The notes beneath the pieces were generated by a model. That model had not been told where the DNA came from, searched no databases, and saw only the letters and a list, made by a program, of their open reading frames with translations. The position numbers and the translations under genes were made by a program. Shown piece after piece: positions 61,857-64,000 of a stretch of 64,000 nucleotides of DNA (the stretch's first letter is position 1; each line of letters begins with the position of its first letter). Source of the stretch: Treponema bryantii NK4A124 (lineage in GTDB: Bacteria > Spirochaetota > Spirochaetia > Treponematales > Treponemataceae); NCBI RefSeq assembly GCF_000421345.1, contig NZ_ATWV01000003.1, positions 186,001-250,000 on the forward strand, read 5' to 3'.

Positions 61857-63932
61857 CTACTGGAGCGGAGCAAAATATCCGGTTTCGTCGCGGCCGCTTC
61901 GGTTCAAAAGATAAACCTCGGCTTCCAGAGGAAGATAATTTGTTCCAAAGTTAGTAGACATTGCAGAGGTGTATGAAAGCTGGTAGATTCCCTGAGGAAG
62001 CTCAATCATATCTTTTACAAGGTCACCTAATCCCTGTGGTCTGAATACGTAATAAATATCTCCAGAAGTACTGTCGGCAACATAGGATAATTCATCTCCA
62101 AGAGCTCCCTGATCAAGCTGAATTACAGAGAAAGCAATGGAGTTATTGTTCATATAGCAGGAAAGCTCTGCAAGATTGTATTTTTCAAAAGACAAAGAGT
62201 TACCAGAACCTGCAGTAATTAAAACAATACCGCGTTTTTTTGCCGCGTTGATGAGGTCATTGGCAGCAAGACGAATTGCAAGATCACAGGCCGCAGATGA
62301 AGTGGTTTTAGTTTTAAGTGCTGCAAGACTAAAATCCCCCAGCGCATCAGGCTTACCAACATACTCCACCGCAGGGATAGCACCTGCCGACACTATTCTA
62401 AGTATACCGCGCCCCTTCATAGAAGCCGCAACTTCCTTTACACTGCTTTCAATTTCCGCACCATGAAGCGCTGTATTTACAGAACGGTCAATGATTATGG
62501 TAATATCGGCATCGGTATTATTCGAGGCGGCTCCCAGCATCTTTAATTTAGATACAGGCCGCATGTTTTCTGTAAGGTAAAAGTTTTCTTCCTGAAGGCC
62601 TACTACAGGCTGACGGTGGCGGTTTTCTACACGGAGCTCTACAGTAACATTCGGGAATTTGGAAGCATCAATCTGTTCAATCTGTACGAATAATCCGCCT
62701 ACCAGCTCCTGAACCTTAGACATAACATAAACTTCATTAGCCGTGAAATCAGTTACAATAAGGTTTCCGTTCACATCCGGACCGGCTGCTGTTACCCGCG
62801 CCGGAGCATTACCTGTCCTTACATATTCAAAAAGAGCACCAGACTCTGAATCTACCGAAACAACACGGTTAGAATCGCATACAATAAGGCTGCCGTTTTT
62901 GTATTTAATTGATTCAGGCTTTTTAAATGTTCCGGGTTCTACCAGTTCACGGATAAAGTTTCCGGCCCTGTCAAATTCATAAATACACTGGCGCTGGTCA
63001 TCTGCAACAAAAACCTGTTCATCTGCAATGGCAATTCCTGTAGGTCCCTTAAGACCGGCAAAGTCTCCGCCAGGTCCGCCAAAAAAGAAAATGGCTTCCC
63101 CGTCTTTATCAAACACATCTATACGGCGGTTACCATAATCACTTACATAAATGCGTTCAAGATAATCCTGGGCAAGGTATAGAGGTCCTACAAGCTGGCC
63201 CTTTGCCCTTCCCTTTGAAGCAATATAACGCTCAAAATGTCCCTTTTCATCAAGCAGAGCCAGACGGTCTCCTGCATTTTCGCTTACAAGAAGCTTTCCG
63301 TCGTGGAGGCGCAGAATATCACTAGGGCGGTCAAAACCATTTAGCGGACCTTCAATGCGGTTTATTACTTTTCCATTCTGATTTAATAAAACAAGTTCAT
63401 TTGTATTGTAGGCTGCAACCCACATAGTTCCGTCATAATTAGGCTGAACGGAAACAGGGCCGCTGAAAATAAGGTTCCCCTGGAATTCTCCGGGAAAGGC
63501 ACCCGCCTCGGAAAAGCGCATAAGTTTATCTGTGGAGTCCCCCGTTACACGGCGCTCCCTTACAATTTCAATTTTATTTTCAAGCAAAAGACCGCCATAG
63601 CCGTTTTCACTTGCATTATTCCAGTAACTTAAAGCAGAGCCTTCAAGACCTGCCTTGTAATAGGCTTTTCCAAGCCAGTCCAGAATAAGGTTATCATCCG
63701 GCAGATATGCCAGGGCTTTTTCAAACTGAACTATTGCTTCGTTAAAGGCTCCCTTGTAGTAAGCCTGTACACCGCGCCTGAATTCTTCTGAAGCAAAACC
63801 TTCGTTACCGGTTCTTATTCTGTCTTCCGGAACACGAAGTCCCGCATCATCGGTCGTTACCTGACCATATAGAGCAGAAAGAGAAAAAAGAGCTGCAAAA
63901 AGTAAAATGGCACTTTTTTTCATCATTTTCAT
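61857..63932 (-). CDS. Exported TPR / NHL-repeat / VWA-like protein
   Basis: 691 residues. Signal peptide AILLFAALFSLSALYG. TPR-like helices (about 45-125), an NHL-type six-bladed propeller (about 145-400; blades such as GPTGIAIADEQVFVADDQ and LERIYVSDYGNRRIDVFD), and a C-terminal VWA-like domain (about 460-660) starting with ITIIIDRSVN, which lacks the full DxSxS metal site. Probably a periplasmic or surface scaffold. Treponemes are known to carry NHL proteins of this kind. Convergent with the dinB fusion gene, 7 bp apart. Confidence 0.7.
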   Translation of the reverse strand: MKMMKKSAILLFAALFSLSALYGQVTTDDAGLRVPEDRIRTGNEGFASEEFRRGVQAYYKGAFNEAIVQFEKALAYLPDDNLILDWLGKAYYKAGLEGSALSYWNNASENGYGGLLLENKIEIVRERRVTGDSTDKLMRFSEAGAFPGEFQGNLIFSGPVSVQPNYDGTMWVAAYNTNELVLLNQNGKVINRIEGPLNGFDRPSDILRLHDGKLLVSENAGDRLALLDEKGHFERYIASKGRAKGQLVGPLYLAQDYLERIYVSDYGNRRIDVFDKDGEAIFFFGGPGGDFAGLKGPTGIAIADEQVFVADDQRQCIYEFDRAGNFIRELVEPGTFKKPESIKYKNGSLIVCDSNRVVSVDSESGALFEYVRTGNAPARVTAAGPDVNGNLIVTDFTANEVYVMSKVQELVGGLFVQIEQIDASKFPNVTVELRVENRHRQPVVGLQEENFYLTENMRPVSKLKMLGAASNNTDADITIIIDRSVNTALHGAEIESSVKEVAASMKGRGILRIVSAGAIPAVEYVGKPDALGDFSLAALKTKTTSSAACDLAIRLAANDLINAAKKRGIVLITAGSGNSLSFEKYNLAELSCYMNNNSIAFSVIQLDQGALGDELSYVADSTSGDIYYVFRPQGLGDLVKDMIELPQGIYQLSYTSAMSTNFGTNYLPLEAEVYLLNRSGRDETGYFAPLQ

Positions 63933-63935
63933 CGG

Positions 63936-64000
63936 CTAATGTCCTGCCTTAAGTCTTACGGATTTTATATGCTCTGCGATTTCCACATTCATGGTGTCTA
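63936..64000 (-). CDS. 3' end of an unidentified gene (5' part outside window)
   Basis: Only the last 20 codons are present, ending ...EIAEHIKSVRLKAGH and TAG at 63936-63938. The stop overlaps the leader of the gene at 63932, so the two are probably in one operon. Too short to identify. Confidence 0.45.
   Translation of the reverse strand, partial: DTMNVEIAEHIKSVRLKAGH

Noticed and set aside
1-64000. tRNA, rRNA, insertion sequence, prophage or replication origin
   Set aside because: No tRNA-like cloverleaf with CCA or T-loop consensus, no transposase, integrase or phage structural gene, and no dnaA-box cluster seen in the gaps between genes.

Overview
The window looks like a chromosomal segment of a host-associated Treponema (Spirochaetes; gut or rumen type), inferred from gene content and architecture rather than from a marker gene. 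The signs are many short-lipobox lipoproteins, a class III adenylate cyclase followed by a FecR-type protein, lipoproteins with a C-type-lectin (FGE-sulfatase) fold, an eukaryote-like IleRS, a tiny mS38/bS22-type ribosomal protein, and a moderate-GC genome rich in short palindromes. Coding density is high, operons are tight with frequent stop/start overlaps, and TTG or GTG starts are common.

Layout. 0-7.1 kb: end of a membrane protein with a degenerate GGDEF-like domain, a TPR lipoprotein, an extended uracil phosphoribosyltransferase, a lipoprotein and ileS. 7.2-12.7 kb: a secreted TPR-like protein, then a four-gene GT8 / PlsC-like / PlsC-like / GT8 cassette (probable glycolipid synthesis) and a secreted protein. 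12.8-16.9 kb: thiI, family-4 uracil-DNA glycosylase and priA; the last two carry palindromic elements inside their reading frames. 17-23.9 kb (minus): dxs-folP, then cdaA-ybbR-acpS-DUF2225-truA, preceded by the small ribosomal protein gene with its own terminator. 24-39.7 kb (minus): a surface/sensory block with adenylate cyclase, FecR/FN3-like protein, coiled-coil barrel protein, InlB-repeat lipoprotein, FGE lipoprotein, a two-gene toxin-antitoxin-like cassette and a second FGE lipoprotein. 39.8-42.3 kb: rpoZ-like gene, miaA and a serine hydrolase. 42.3-43.0 kb: a non-coding stretch with four 35-bp inverted-repeat units and long G/C homopolymers. 43-45.4 kb: sugar kinase and L-ribulose-5-phosphate 4-epimerase. 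45.5-49.4 kb: recO-recJ-M23 peptidase. 49.5-54.7 kb (minus): membrane protein, ligA, trmB, lipoprotein and a spirochaete-type conserved protein. 54.8-61.8 kb: membrane protein and a dinB frame that runs without a stop into a 1,280-residue outer-membrane-like protein. 61.9-64 kb (minus): TPR/NHL/VWA-like protein and the 3' end of one more gene.

The most striking non-genic feature is a family of 36-49 bp palindromes. I count 15 copies, with a conserved outer stem and an inner stem whose sequence differs between copies while pairing is kept. They sit in intergenic gaps, often as inverted pairs, at most convergent gene ends, twice inside priA, and they supply the stop or upstream codons of some genes. 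At least three other palindrome families are present.

All assignments come from reading the sequence and from memory of protein families; no database search was run.
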